A stretch of DNA of 64,000 nucleotides from Bacteroides sp. CAG:1060_57_27 (GTDB taxonomy: Bacteria > Bacteroidota > Bacteroidia > Bacteroidales > UBA932): positions 43,935 through 107,934 of the forward strand of contig MNQT01000026.1 of NCBI GenBank assembly GCA_001915575.1, in the 5' to 3' direction. A program made the position numbers and the translations under genes. Below are positions 37,183 through 45,754 of this stretch, piece after piece. The stretch's first letter is position 1, and each line of letters begins with the position of its first letter. Below the pieces are notes generated by a model. That model was given only the letters and a program-made list of their open reading frames with translations, made no database searches and was not told the DNA's origin.

Positions 37183-38565
37183 TCAGAACAGATAGCCGGT
37201 GCTGATGTACAGGGCTCCCGAACCGTCCTGCCTGTAGAGCGGGCTGCTCTTGGAGTAGAACATGCTGAGCGGCAGGCCGTATTCGAGGGCCACTATGAAG
37301 TTCTCGTTCATTATGAAGCGCAGTCCGGCACCCGCAGTGATGTGCGGACGGTCGCCGTCGGTGCCCTTCGACATGTATTCGTCGTAGGAGGCCTTGAACT
37401 CCTCGCTTCCGCGGAAACTCATATCTCGTCCGCGCGTGACCATGGAGCCGTCGCTGAACAGGTTCAGGGCGAAGGCTATGTTCTGGTTGAACAGTTGGAA
37501 GCGGGTGAACCTCCAGCGCAGCTCGGCCGTCCAGGTGGCCATGTCGAGGCCTATGACCCTGTCGCGCATCATTCCCCTGACCGTCCTGTATCCGCCCATT
37601 CCGTCCCTGTCGTAGAAGTCACCCATGACGGTCATATAGGGGAGTATGTAGAACGGGGCGTCGGAGCCGAAAGTCCCTTCGTAATTGAGCCTGTAGGCGA
37701 AGGTGAGTATGTCGTCGTCGATTATCGGCAGGTAGTGCCTCCATGTGAGCGAGTAGCGCCAGAAGGGATTCTGCGTGCCCAGCCATTTCGGGGCGGCGGT
37801 GACATGTCCTTCCGCCCAAATTCCCCTCGAAGGTGCTCCCTCCTTGTCGCGTGAGTCGTACACCATTCCCAGCCTGATGCTGCTGGTGATGCCGCCTCCG
37901 GCCTCCCCGGGACTGATGAGACCCCAGTTCAGGTAGTCTTCGTAGAGCGTGGATTGCGTGTCGGGGAAGATGTTGTACTCGTCCTTGCCCTTGTTTATCG
38001 CGTCCCTGTTGACAGGCCCCTGCCTGAAGTAGCTGAAATGATAGCCCGCCTCCCACTTCAGGTGCTCTCCTATGTCGCCTATGAAGTCGGATTTGGCGAG
38101 AATCTGTATCCTGTCGGTCTTGTAATAGGGCGAGAACAGGAAGTTGTCGGGGTTCTGGCTGTGCTTGTTCTCCTTTCCGAGACTTATCCTCTCGTGGTCG
38201 TAGTACGAGGAGTAGCCGTTGAAGCCGTAGAAGTCCATGGCCTTGTCGATCGTGGCCGAGACTGCCGACGACCAGCGCACTCCGGGAATCAGGGTCTTGT
38301 CGTCGTAGCTGATGACATACAGCTGCGAGCCTTTGGTGAAGAACGACGCCTCGAGGTATACCTTCGAGTCGTAGTTGGGATAGTTGGTGCCGTCGCCGTA
38401 GTTGTAGATGTTGAGCAGGGCTCCGTACTGGAAGCCCTTGTCTGCGTCGAAGGCTATCGCGGGCAAAGGGCCGAAGTTGAGCCCTGTCTTGACTATCTCT
38501 CCCTCCTGTGCGTGCAGCCCGGCGGCCATGCATGTCAGGGCGGCGCAGGTCAGAATCTTTTTCAT
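37183..38565 (-). CDS. Outer-membrane beta-barrel protein (BamA/TamA-like, no POTRA)
   Basis: 460-residue outer-membrane protein with signal peptide MKKILTCAALTCMAAGLHAQ. The body is alternating amphipathic beta-strands with many aromatic residues and the terminal motif SGALYISTGYLF ending in Phe, the recognition signature for barrel assembly. The segment GGYRTVRGMMRDR resembles the conserved VRGF/Y loop motif of the Omp85 barrel, but no POTRA domains precede it. It lies 1 nt downstream of an acyltransferase gene and in the same operon as a BASS-type transporter. Together this suggests a role in lipid or small-molecule traffic at the outer membrane. Confidence 0.82.
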   Translation of the reverse strand: MKKILTCAALTCMAAGLHAQEGEIVKTGLNFGPLPAIAFDADKGFQYGALLNIYNYGDGTNYPNYDSKVYLEASFFTKGSQLYVISYDDKTLIPGVRWSSAVSATIDKAMDFYGFNGYSSYYDHERISLGKENKHSQNPDNFLFSPYYKTDRIQILAKSDFIGDIGEHLKWEAGYHFSYFRQGPVNRDAINKGKDEYNIFPDTQSTLYEDYLNWGLISPGEAGGGITSSIRLGMVYDSRDKEGAPSRGIWAEGHVTAAPKWLGTQNPFWRYSLTWRHYLPIIDDDILTFAYRLNYEGTFGSDAPFYILPYMTVMGDFYDRDGMGGYRTVRGMMRDRVIGLDMATWTAELRWRFTRFQLFNQNIAFALNLFSDGSMVTRGRDMSFRGSEEFKASYDEYMSKGTDGDRPHITAGAGLRFIMNENFIVALEYGLPLSMFYSKSSPLYRQDGSGALYISTGYLF

Positions 38566-38566
38566 A

Positions 38567-39499
38567 TTATCTTTTTCGGGTGAGGTCTTCGACTGCGTCG
38601 CGGGTGAAGTTGGCCAGCAGGTTGTACAGCCAGTGGAAAGGCATGAAGACAGGCAGCAGCAGGTGCATCGCGAAGAATACGGTGTGCGTCCAGGCCTTGT
38701 CCTTGAAGTTGCGCAGTATCAGCCTTGCGGGAAGCCATATGGGCAGCGACAGGATGCATGTCGCGAGAGTCAGGGGAAGCAGCACCAGCGCGGCGAGGAG
38801 CCTCGGAAGCAGCATCCTGCCCTTGCGCTCGGGCACCTTCCCTATGAGGGCGAGTATCCTCTGCTGCAGCACCTCGCAGAGCTCGCGGTAGGCCGCGGCC
38901 TCTCCGGCGGTCTCGCCCCGTGTCATGTAGTCTTCGATGTCTATAGGCTTGCCTATCCTGAGATCCACGCTTCCTCCCTGGCGGAAGAAATACTGGTAGT
39001 CAAGGCCTACCGGGACAATGTAGACCGGGCCTCCGAGCCTGTCGAGCGCGAGCTTGCATACCCTGAATATGCCCTTCTTCACGGGAAGCATGCCCCTTTC
39101 CGGCCTGTGCCGTCCCTCGCTGAACATGCAGAACGGGACTCCGTGCCCGAGGCAGTCGACTATGTCGTCGAAGGTCTCGAAGTTCGTGCTCACCGACTTG
39201 AGCCCGTCCCTCTCGCGGGCGAGCGGGAGTATGCGCATCCAGTTGAGCATCTTGGCCACCCTGGGGTTGCGGAATATGTCGTATCTGGCTCCGAACGCTA
39301 TCGGGCCGCGGCGCGTCGTCAGGAGCAGCAGCGGATCCATAAGCGTGGCGCAGTGGTTGGGGGCGTACATCACATACCCGTCCGTGGGTACGTTCTCGAG
39401 TCCGCTGACCCTGACCCTGCTGAAGATAGACTTGCAGCAGAAATTCACATAAGGTTTGAGGATGCTGTATCCCCGGTTAGGTCTCCATACGTTTGCCAT
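38567..39499 (-). CDS. Lysophospholipid acyltransferase (PlsC-like) with C-terminal membrane segments
   Basis: 310-residue acyltransferase. The catalytic motif is APNHCATLMDPL (HxxxxD, here NHCATLMD) and the glycerol-phosphate motif is FSEGRHRPERGMLP; VYIVPVGLDY is motif IV-like. After about residue 220 the protein continues with hydrophobic helices (LLAALVLLPLTLATCILSLP and FFAMHLLLPVFMPFHWLYNL) not needed for a minimal PlsC. It probably acylates lysophosphatidic acid or a related glycerolipid at the inner membrane. It sits between the BASS transporter (12-nt gap) and the barrel protein (1-nt gap) in one operon. Confidence 0.9.
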   Translation of the reverse strand: MANVWRPNRGYSILKPYVNFCCKSIFSRVRVSGLENVPTDGYVMYAPNHCATLMDPLLLLTTRRGPIAFGARYDIFRNPRVAKMLNWMRILPLARERDGLKSVSTNFETFDDIVDCLGHGVPFCMFSEGRHRPERGMLPVKKGIFRVCKLALDRLGGPVYIVPVGLDYQYFFRQGGSVDLRIGKPIDIEDYMTRGETAGEAAAYRELCEVLQQRILALIGKVPERKGRMLLPRLLAALVLLPLTLATCILSLPIWLPARLILRNFKDKAWTHTVFFAMHLLLPVFMPFHWLYNLLANFTRDAVEDLTRKR

Positions 39500-39511
39500 G
39501 GGAAGAGGATG

Positions 39512-40471
39512 TTATCTTTTTTGACTCTGACGTCTGTCCGAGAGGTAGAACATGGTGCTGACCGCAAGTCCGCTGACTATGTGCCATACTCCCCACCATG
39601 CCGTAATCACCAGCGTGCCTCCGTGGGGCGGGAAGTCGGCGAATATCGAGGTGCCGAGCAGGAGCACGAGTCCGAGACCGCTGTTCTGTATGCCCGTCTC
39701 GATAGTGAGCGTGCGGCGGTCCCTGCGGGGGACCCTGCATGCCGAGCCGACGCACCAGCCTATGGCGAGGGCCAGCAGGTTGTGCAGCAGCACGACGAGG
39801 AAGATGTACTTGATGCATTTCAGGAACGCGTCGAGGTTCCCCATGAACGACAGCACGACCATAGCTATGAAGAACAGTATGCTGAACCACTGCAGCGGCT
39901 TCTTGAGCTTCTGCGCCACGCGCGGCAGGTAGTGCGAGGTCATGACGCCGAGCACGAGGGGGATTCCGAGCAGTATCACTATGGTCTTGAACACGTCCCA
40001 CAGGGGAATGCTCAGATGCGGGACCTCCGATGCTATGTCAGCGAACCTGAGGTACAGGTTGCCGTACAGCCAGAAGTTGAACGGGGTGGTGAAGACGGCA
40101 AGGGCGGTGCTTATCGCCGTGAGGCTGACCGACAGCTCGATGTTGGCCTTCGAGAGCGAACTCATGAAGTTGGAGATGTTGCCTCCGGGGCAGGATGCCA
40201 CCAGTATCATGCCCATTGCCATGGTCCAGCTTATCGACTGCCCGAACGCGAGGGCCAGCAGGAAGGAGAACAGCGGCAGCAGCACTATCTGGCAGAGCAT
40301 TCCGAGCAGCACCGACTTGGGATTCTTGAATACCTCGATGAATGTCTTCGGCCTTATGCCCAATGCGACGCCGAACATAACGAATGCCAGAACTATGTTG
40401 ATAGTGTTCATGCCTCCCGCGTTGAGGGAGACGCTTATGCTGTCGATGATCCGGGCTGTCTGTGTAGTCAT
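39512..40471 (-). CDS. BASS-family sodium-dependent transporter (bile acid:Na+ symporter fold)
   Basis: 319-residue polytopic protein with about 9-10 helices. Signature segments are GMILVASCPGGNISNFMSSLSKAN, the broken-helix crossover with the Na+-site residues, and TIETGIQNSGLGLVLLL, the second crossover. Bacterial members move bile acids, pantoate, pyruvate or sulfate-like organic anions. The substrate here is unknown, though bile acids are relevant if the host is a gut organism. It is the first gene of the transporter-acyltransferase-barrel operon. A TATTTTTG -7 element lies on the minus strand at 40496-40489. Confidence 0.9.
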   Translation of the reverse strand: MTTQTARIIDSISVSLNAGGMNTINIVLAFVMFGVALGIRPKTFIEVFKNPKSVLLGMLCQIVLLPLFSFLLALAFGQSISWTMAMGMILVASCPGGNISNFMSSLSKANIELSVSLTAISTALAVFTTPFNFWLYGNLYLRFADIASEVPHLSIPLWDVFKTIVILLGIPLVLGVMTSHYLPRVAQKLKKPLQWFSILFFIAMVVLSFMGNLDAFLKCIKYIFLVVLLHNLLALAIGWCVGSACRVPRRDRRTLTIETGIQNSGLGLVLLLGTSIFADFPPHGGTLVITAWWGVWHIVSGLAVSTMFYLSDRRQSQKR

Positions 40472-40706
40472 ATCAGGATATTTGCCTGCAAAAATAGTAT
40501 TTTTTTAAATTTTCCTGTGTTACAATCCGGTTACGGCCTTGCCGCAGATCCGGAAGATATGCCCTCCAGGGCTTCAGGAAAGTTCCCGAGAGTTTTCTCT
40601 GCGCAATAAATAAATTTTATTCAAAACAATTTTGTCGGTGTAATCTATTGAAAATCAATATGTTAAATATTTATTAATATTTTTTCAAAAAATTTTTACG
40701 AAAAAA

Positions 40707-40737
40707 TTTGCAGAATAAAATATTTGTTGTACCTTTG
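40707..40737 (+). promoter_or_regulatory. Perfect consensus promoter facing an intergenic transcript
   Basis: TTTG at 40707-40710 and TACCTTTG at 40730-40737 are exactly 19 nt apart. The 100 nt upstream are extremely AT-rich, as in strong Bacteroidetes promoters. No protein gene lies downstream on this strand. Confidence 0.82.
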
Positions 40738-40742
40738 CATTC

Positions 40743-40856
40743 GGGTTGAGTAAGTGACCGTTCTGGTCCGTCAGCCTATTGGTTATTAGTTTTAGTGTTA
40801 TTAATTATGTGGTTAGTGTGAGTTGTTGCCGTGAGGTCACAACTCATTTCTTTTTA
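40743..40856 (+). ncRNA. Candidate small RNA of about 110 nt
   Basis: A transcript from the perfect promoter at 40707-40737 would start near 40743. It would end at a classic intrinsic terminator: GAGTTGT (40820-40826) pairs with ACAACTC (40839-40845), three more pairs close a GTGA tetraloop, and TTTCTTTTT follows at 40847-40855. The longest sensible ORF inside is four codons. GACC/GGTC near 40757-40770 can form a further hairpin. I do not recognise 6S, SRP, tmRNA or RNase P features. It ends a few nt from the stop of the convergent GH97 gene. It could instead be a remnant promoter left by gene loss. Confidence 0.55.
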
Positions 40857-40859
40857 TAT

Positions 40860-42752
40860 TCACCCTATCACCATGACGAAGCCGCCCCTGGGAAGGAGTT
40901 CGAGCTCCATTGCCGCAGCGGCAGGGTCGCCGCTGTCGATGTCCTTCGCGGATATGTCGAAGCCATTGCCCGACTCGGTGTCGAGGTACAGCTCTGCCCG
41001 GCCGGATGTGCCGAGCCTTGCGAGGCTCAGCGATATGCTGCGGCTCTCGTCGGAGCCGTTTATGCCTGCGACATACCATTTCCCGTCCTTCTGCCTGGCG
41101 ATTACCGCATATTCGCCGGGATAGCCCGCGAGCAGGCGGGTGTCGTCCCATGCGGAGGGCAGCGTGCCCAGCAGCGAGCGCACCTTGCCTGGCAGGGATC
41201 GGTAGGTTTCAGGCCTGTCGGGCATATGCTGGATGCCTGATTCGAACAGTATCGTGAGGGCGAGCTCGTGGCAGTCGGTCGTGATGTGCGGATGCTGCGA
41301 GTCGCTGAAGGTTCCGGGAGTGTAGTCCATGGGGCCTACGACATTGCGCGTGAACGGGAGCGTGGCGTTATGCCTTGCCGCCTCGGTCGTGAGCAGCGGC
41401 GTGTTGTTGTACCATTCGGCACCGTATACCGCCTCTACGCTCACCATGTGGGGATAGGTCCTCTGCCAGCCGCGGGGAAGCGTCGCCCCGTGGAAGTTGA
41501 CGGTCAGGGAGTAGTCCGCCGCATCTTCGAGTATGTCGAGATAGTAGTCCATGTCCTCGACCTTGTCGCCGCGGAAGAAGTCGACCTTGACTCCGGCGGC
41601 TCCGTTGTCGCGCAGCCACTGGAACTCCCTGCGCCTGTCCTCGGGATCGTTGAGCCTGTAGTAGGGCGTGGGGGCACCGTTTATCCAGTTGGTGCTGGAG
41701 TTGTACCATACTATGGGCCTTACGCCTTTCTGCCTTGCATAGGCGAGCGCATCTTCGATGTCTCCGCCGCGCATCCTGTCCCATTCGGCGTCTATCAGGT
41801 CATACGGCCAGCCCATTTCGGCCGCGAGGTCTATGTACTGCGTGACGAGGCGGTAGTCCTGCGAACCGTGGTTGTGCGCCCAGTAGATCCATGCGGCGAT
41901 GCCCGGCCTTATCCAGCCGGTGTCCTCGAGCACGCATTCGGGGCTGAGGTCGGTAATCAGCGTCGATTCGACCACCTGCGCCAGCGAGCCGGCTATCATC
42001 ACCCTCCAGGGAGACTCCCAGCTGCTTCCGGCGCTCGTGGCGCAGCTGTCTGCCGGGACGACCCTGTAGACGGTCTGCTGCTCTCCGTTGTCGAGATATG
42101 AGCCGCAGTGGCCGCGCCTGATGTCGGCCTCGCTGAGCAGCACGAACACATCCTCGCACGGCTCCACCAGCGCAGGGTAGCCCCAGAGGCTGGCGGGGCG
42201 CCATTTCCCACGGGGAGCGCCGTCGGTCGCGAGGGGATAGAAGGCTTCGTAGCCGTCCCTCTCGTAGGTCTGTATCCAGCGTCTCGTCCCGTCGGGGATG
42301 CGGTATGCGCTGCTCTCGCCCGTAACCCTCTCGCCGGGCAGGGCGTTCGGGACGACATAGCGGAACGCTGCTCCGTCGTCGGCGAGCATGAACTCTATGA
42401 GGAGCGAGTCGCCGTCGGCGTTGAGCACGGTGTAGGTCTTGCGCGAGAATTCGTTCGAGCAGAGCCTGCGCTTGCCCGTGGGCATGGCGTATGACTCGAC
42501 GATTCTCTGCTCGTCCGAGATTCCGGCTATCTCGAGGCTGTCGTCCCAGCTGCGCAGGTCTGTCTCCAGTCCGAGGCGTGAGTCCGGCAGCAGGGGAGTG
42601 CCGTCCTTCATGAGGTCGAAGCCGAGCTGTCCCTCGGCCGTGGTATAGACATTCAGGGTGAGCTTTCCGTCGGGAGAGGAAAGCGCAGCCCTGTCTGCGC
42701 AAGATATCAGCGAAGACAGGGCTAAGCATAAGGCGATTGTCCTTGCCGTCAT
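40860..42752 (-). CDS. Glycoside hydrolase family 97, probable retaining alpha-galactosidase
   Basis: 630-residue lipoprotein (signal ending SSLISC). The GH97 N-terminal beta-sandwich (SPDGKLTLNVYTTAEGQLGF; DDGAAFRYVVP) is followed by the TIM barrel. In the barrel, GVKVDFFRGDKVEDM carries an Asp (residue 391) at the position of the nucleophile of retaining GH97 enzymes, rather than the Glu arrangement of the inverting SusB glucoamylase type. VSVEAVYGAEWY supplies a candidate acid. This points to alpha-galactosidase-like specificity, by family knowledge. The C-terminal beta domain ends LPRGGFVMVIG. Its ATG overlaps the pyrG stop (ATGA), so it is expressed from the pyrG transcript, an unusual partnership. 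Confidence 0.9.
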   Translation of the reverse strand: MTARTIALCLALSSLISCADRAALSSPDGKLTLNVYTTAEGQLGFDLMKDGTPLLPDSRLGLETDLRSWDDSLEIAGISDEQRIVESYAMPTGKRRLCSNEFSRKTYTVLNADGDSLLIEFMLADDGAAFRYVVPNALPGERVTGESSAYRIPDGTRRWIQTYERDGYEAFYPLATDGAPRGKWRPASLWGYPALVEPCEDVFVLLSEADIRRGHCGSYLDNGEQQTVYRVVPADSCATSAGSSWESPWRVMIAGSLAQVVESTLITDLSPECVLEDTGWIRPGIAAWIYWAHNHGSQDYRLVTQYIDLAAEMGWPYDLIDAEWDRMRGGDIEDALAYARQKGVRPIVWYNSSTNWINGAPTPYYRLNDPEDRRREFQWLRDNGAAGVKVDFFRGDKVEDMDYYLDILEDAADYSLTVNFHGATLPRGWQRTYPHMVSVEAVYGAEWYNNTPLLTTEAARHNATLPFTRNVVGPMDYTPGTFSDSQHPHITTDCHELALTILFESGIQHMPDRPETYRSLPGKVRSLLGTLPSAWDDTRLLAGYPGEYAVIARQKDGKWYVAGINGSDESRSISLSLARLGTSGRAELYLDTESGNGFDISAKDIDSGDPAAAAMELELLPRGGFVMVIG

Positions 42753-44359
42753 TTGTTTCCGTATTTTATCGCCGCTTTGACGAAAGCGCTGAACAGCGGC
42801 TGGGGATGTTCCGGGGTGCTCTTGTACTCGGGGTGGAACTGCACGCCGATGAAGAAGGGATGTCCCTCGAGCTCGACCACCTCCACGAGACCGGTCTGGG
42901 GGTTCCGGCCCGTGGCCTTGAGCCCCGACTTCTCGAAGTCCTGGAGGTATTCCGAGTTGAACTCGTAGCGGTGGCGGTGACGCTCGAATATGCGGTCCTT
43001 GCCGTAAATCTCATGTATGAGCGAGCCTTTCTGGAGCGCGCACTCGAATGCTCCGAGCCTCATCGTGCCGCCCTTTATCGTGGTGGACTTCTGGTCTTCC
43101 ATAAGGTCTATCACGGGATGCGTGGTCTTTGCGTCGACCTCGGTGGATGCGGCGTCCTTATATCCGAGCACGTCGCGGGCGATCTCTACCACGGCCATCT
43201 GCATTCCGAGACAGATTCCGAGGAAGGGGATGCCCTTCTCCCTCGCGTACTTTATGGCAGTGATCTTGCCCTCGAGGCCCCTCTCGCCGAAGCCCGGGGC
43301 GACCAGCACTCCGTTCATTCCGGCGAGGAGTCCGGCAACGTTGTCGTCATGTATGGTCTCGCTCTGTATCGTATGTACGTTCACCTTGCATTCGTTCACG
43401 GCGCCGGCGTGCACGAACGATTCGAGTATCGACTTGTATGCGTCCTGCAGCTCCACATACTTGCCGACGAGGGCGATGTCGAGGCTGTGCTTGGGATGCT
43501 TGAGCCTTTCGAGGAACTTGTTCCATTCCCTGAGGTCGGGCTGCGCGAAGTTGTCTATCTGCAAGTGGCGCACAACCAGCTCGTCGAGATGCTCCTCGTG
43601 CATGTTGAGAGGCACCTGGTAGATGCTCCACGCGTCGATAGACTGGATTACGTGGCCGGGCTTGACATTGCAGAACAGCGCGACCTTCTTCCTGAGCTCG
43701 GCGGAGAGGGGATGCTCGGTGCGGCATACTATCACGTCGGGCTGGACCCCGCCCTGCTGGAGCATCTGCACCGAGTGCTGCGTGGGCTTGGTCTTGAGTT
43801 CCTTGGCGGCGCTGAGGTAGGGGACGAGCGTAAGGTGTATGCACATGCAGTCCTCGTCGGGCAGTTCCCACTGGAGCTGGCGTATCGCCTCTATGAAAGG
43901 CTGGCTTTCCATGTCGCCCACGGTGCCGCCCACCTCGGTGATGATTATGTCGTAGTCGCCGGTCTTGCCCAGCAGCAGCATGCGGCGCTTGATCTCGTCC
44001 GTGATGTGCGGGACTATCTGTACGGTGCGGCCCAGGTACGCCCCCTCGCGCTCCTTGGTTATCACCGTGTGGTAGATCTTGCCGGTGGTGACATTGTTGG
44101 CCTTGGAAGTGTGCACGCCGAGGAAGCGCTCGTAGTGTCCGAGGTCGAGGTCGGTCTCGGCACCGTCCTCCGTGACATAGCACTCGCCGTGCTCGTACGG
44201 ATTCAGCGTACCGGGGTCGATGTTGATATAGGGGTCGAACTTCTGGATTGTGACTCTCAGGCCGCGTGCCTGGAGCAGTTTGGCAAGCGATGCGGCGATG
44301 ATGCCCTTGCCGAGTGACGATGCCACTCCTCCCGTAACAAATATAAACTTCGTATTCAT
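42749..44359 (-). CDS. pyrG: CTP synthase
   Basis: Makes CTP from UTP, glutamine and ATP. It is 536 residues from the ATG at 44359 (MNTKFIFVTGGVASSLGKG); a longer frame exists but starts upstream of the promoter. The synthase domain has GGVASSLGKGIIAASLAKLL and KFDPYINIDPGTLNP. The glutamine amidotransferase domain (about residues 290-536) has the nucleophile in IPFLGICLGMQMAVVE and the His-Glu pair in FFIGVQFHPEYKSTPEHP. All catalytic residues are present. The promoter at 44368-44399 leaves a very short leader. The stop overlaps the GH97 start. Confidence 0.97.
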   Translation of the reverse strand: MNTKFIFVTGGVASSLGKGIIAASLAKLLQARGLRVTIQKFDPYINIDPGTLNPYEHGECYVTEDGAETDLDLGHYERFLGVHTSKANNVTTGKIYHTVITKEREGAYLGRTVQIVPHITDEIKRRMLLLGKTGDYDIIITEVGGTVGDMESQPFIEAIRQLQWELPDEDCMCIHLTLVPYLSAAKELKTKPTQHSVQMLQQGGVQPDVIVCRTEHPLSAELRKKVALFCNVKPGHVIQSIDAWSIYQVPLNMHEEHLDELVVRHLQIDNFAQPDLREWNKFLERLKHPKHSLDIALVGKYVELQDAYKSILESFVHAGAVNECKVNVHTIQSETIHDDNVAGLLAGMNGVLVAPGFGERGLEGKITAIKYAREKGIPFLGICLGMQMAVVEIARDVLGYKDAASTEVDAKTTHPVIDLMEDQKSTTIKGGTMRLGAFECALQKGSLIHEIYGKDRIFERHRHRYEFNSEYLQDFEKSGLKATGRNPQTGLVEVVELEGHPFFIGVQFHPEYKSTPEHPQPLFSAFVKAAIKYGNK

Positions 44360-44367
44360 ACGGGCTA

Positions 44368-44399
44368 CAAAGATAGTGAAAAGCCCCGAACCGGGCAAA
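44368..44399 (-). promoter_or_regulatory. pyrG promoter
   Basis: On the minus strand TTTG lies at 44399-44396 and TATCTTTG at 44375-44368, 20 nt apart. The predicted transcript starts within a few nt of the pyrG ATG at 44359, so the message is nearly leaderless. Reiterative-transcription or leader control as in Gram-positive pyrG is therefore unlikely. Confidence 0.7.
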
Positions 44400-44490
44400 T
44401 TTATTTGTACCGGCGTCGCACTTGCTCGTTGACTCTACCCATGTAATTTTTCTATCCAGAGGCTTTGATATATAGTGGCATTTGTGTATT

Positions 44491-44554
44491 TTTGAAATGA
44501 CATTTGAACATTTTCGGCGCTAATTTTGAACATTTTAATTACATGTTTTGAAAT
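44491..44554 (+). repeat. Iteron-like TTTGAA repeats upstream of the ATPase gene
   Basis: TTTGAA occurs at 44491, 44503, 44525 and 44547; the copies at 44503-44514 and 44525-44536 share the full 12-mer TTTGAACATTTT. Spacings of 12, 22 and 22 bp keep the repeats close to one face of the helix. The array ends 10 nt before the ATPase ATG and probably binds a regulator, possibly the ATPase itself or an unlinked factor. Confidence 0.6.
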
Positions 44555-44563
44555 ATTTATAAA

Positions 44564-45754
44564 ATGGAATATATTAGGAGACAATATACTACGTTGAAGG
44601 AGCGGATTGAAGAGCCCCGTAAATTCATACAAGTCATCGCCGGACCTCGGCAGGTAGGGAAGACTACTTTAGTCAACCAGGTGCTCAGACAGATCGAGCT
44701 TGCTTATGCTGTGGAAGTGGCTGACGGGGTTGACGCCAAGGATACTGATTGGATAAGGCGGGTATGGGACTCTGCCCGTACGGCAATGCTGTTTCGCAAG
44801 GAGAAAGAATATCTGCTGGTTATTGACGAAATCCAGAAGATTGCCAACTGGAGCGAGGCTGTAAAGAAGGAATGGGATGAAGATACCCGAAAGGGAGTAA
44901 ACCTGAAAGTGGTGCTTTTAGGCAGTTCTCGCCTGTTGCTGAAAAAAGGCCTGACGGAGTCCTTGGCAGGCAGATATGAATTGATCAGGTTAGGGCATTG
45001 GCGTTATCAGGAAATGCGGGACGCATTCGGCTTTACATTGGACGAGTATGTATATTTCGGGGGCTATCCCGGCCCGGCACATTTGATAAGAAACGAACGG
45101 CGTTGGAAGAAATATGTGAAGGATTCACTTGTGGCGCCCGCTATCGATAAGGATGTCATCATGACTTCGAACATCTATAAGCCTGCGTTGATGAAGCGGC
45201 TTTTTGAGCTGGGATGCGGATATTCTGCCGAAATCTTGTCGTTGACCAAATTGATCGGGCAATTGCAGGATGCCGGCAATGTGACGACATTGGCCGGATA
45301 CCTGGAGATTTTAAATCAATGTTCTTTGTTGGCCGCCTTGCAGAAGTATGCCAGGGATGACGCACGCAAATACAACTCGATACCCAAATATCAGGTGTAT
45401 AACAACGCATTGATGACAGTCTATAGGGGGCAGACCTTTGAGAAAGACCGGACAGACCCGAAGGTTTGGGGTAGGTGGGTTGAAAGTGCAGTCGGAGCCT
45501 ATCTGCTGAGCATGGCCGAAGAATTGGACTATCAATTGTATTATTGGCGTGAAGGTGACGATGAAGTGGATTTTATCATTGCGAACGGTGGTGAAAGCGT
45601 CGCCATTGAAGTTAAAAGTGGCAGAAGGGGGATGAACAGCGGGCTTCCCAAATTTGTAAAAGCTTTCCAGCCGAAGCTTTCGTTTGTTGTGGGAACATCC
45701 GGTGTGTCATTGGAAGATTTTCTGAGCAGTGATTTGGATGCACTGATTCATTGA
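44564..45754 (+). CDS. AAA ATPase with DUF4143 (AAA_14 type)
   Basis: 396-residue predicted ATPase. Walker A is AGPRQVGKTTLVNQ (about residues 26-39), Walker B is YLLVIDEIQKIANW, and LLGSSRLLL is a sensor-1-like segment. The C-terminal DUF4143 region (about 190-370) ends with EVDFIIANGGESVAIEVKSG, the D-(x)n-ExK pattern of a PD-(D/E)XK nuclease-like fold. Proteins of this type are abundant and mobile in Bacteroidetes, with suspected roles as toxin/antitoxin-like or defence ATPases; none is proven here. The gene is clearly AT-richer than its neighbours and uses different codons, so it was probably acquired horizontally. Iteron-like repeats precede it. Confidence 0.88.
   Translation: MEYIRRQYTTLKERIEEPRKFIQVIAGPRQVGKTTLVNQVLRQIELAYAVEVADGVDAKDTDWIRRVWDSARTAMLFRKEKEYLLVIDEIQKIANWSEAVKKEWDEDTRKGVNLKVVLLGSSRLLLKKGLTESLAGRYELIRLGHWRYQEMRDAFGFTLDEYVYFGGYPGPAHLIRNERRWKKYVKDSLVAPAIDKDVIMTSNIYKPALMKRLFELGCGYSAEILSLTKLIGQLQDAGNVTTLAGYLEILNQCSLLAALQKYARDDARKYNSIPKYQVYNNALMTVYRGQTFEKDRTDPKVWGRWVESAVGAYLLSMAEELDYQLYYWREGDDEVDFIIANGGESVAIEVKSGRRGMNSGLPKFVKAFQPKLSFVVGTSGVSLEDFLSSDLDALIH

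Noticed and set aside
38408..40609. 733-codon plus-strand frame across the acyltransferase and BASS genes
   Set aside because: Translation is Arg/Glu/His/Tyr-rich shadow sequence; the minus strand encodes two recognised families.
40779..41240. Plus-strand frame starting inside the candidate small RNA
   Set aside because: It reads through the intrinsic terminator and then lies antisense to the GH97 gene; no plausible product.
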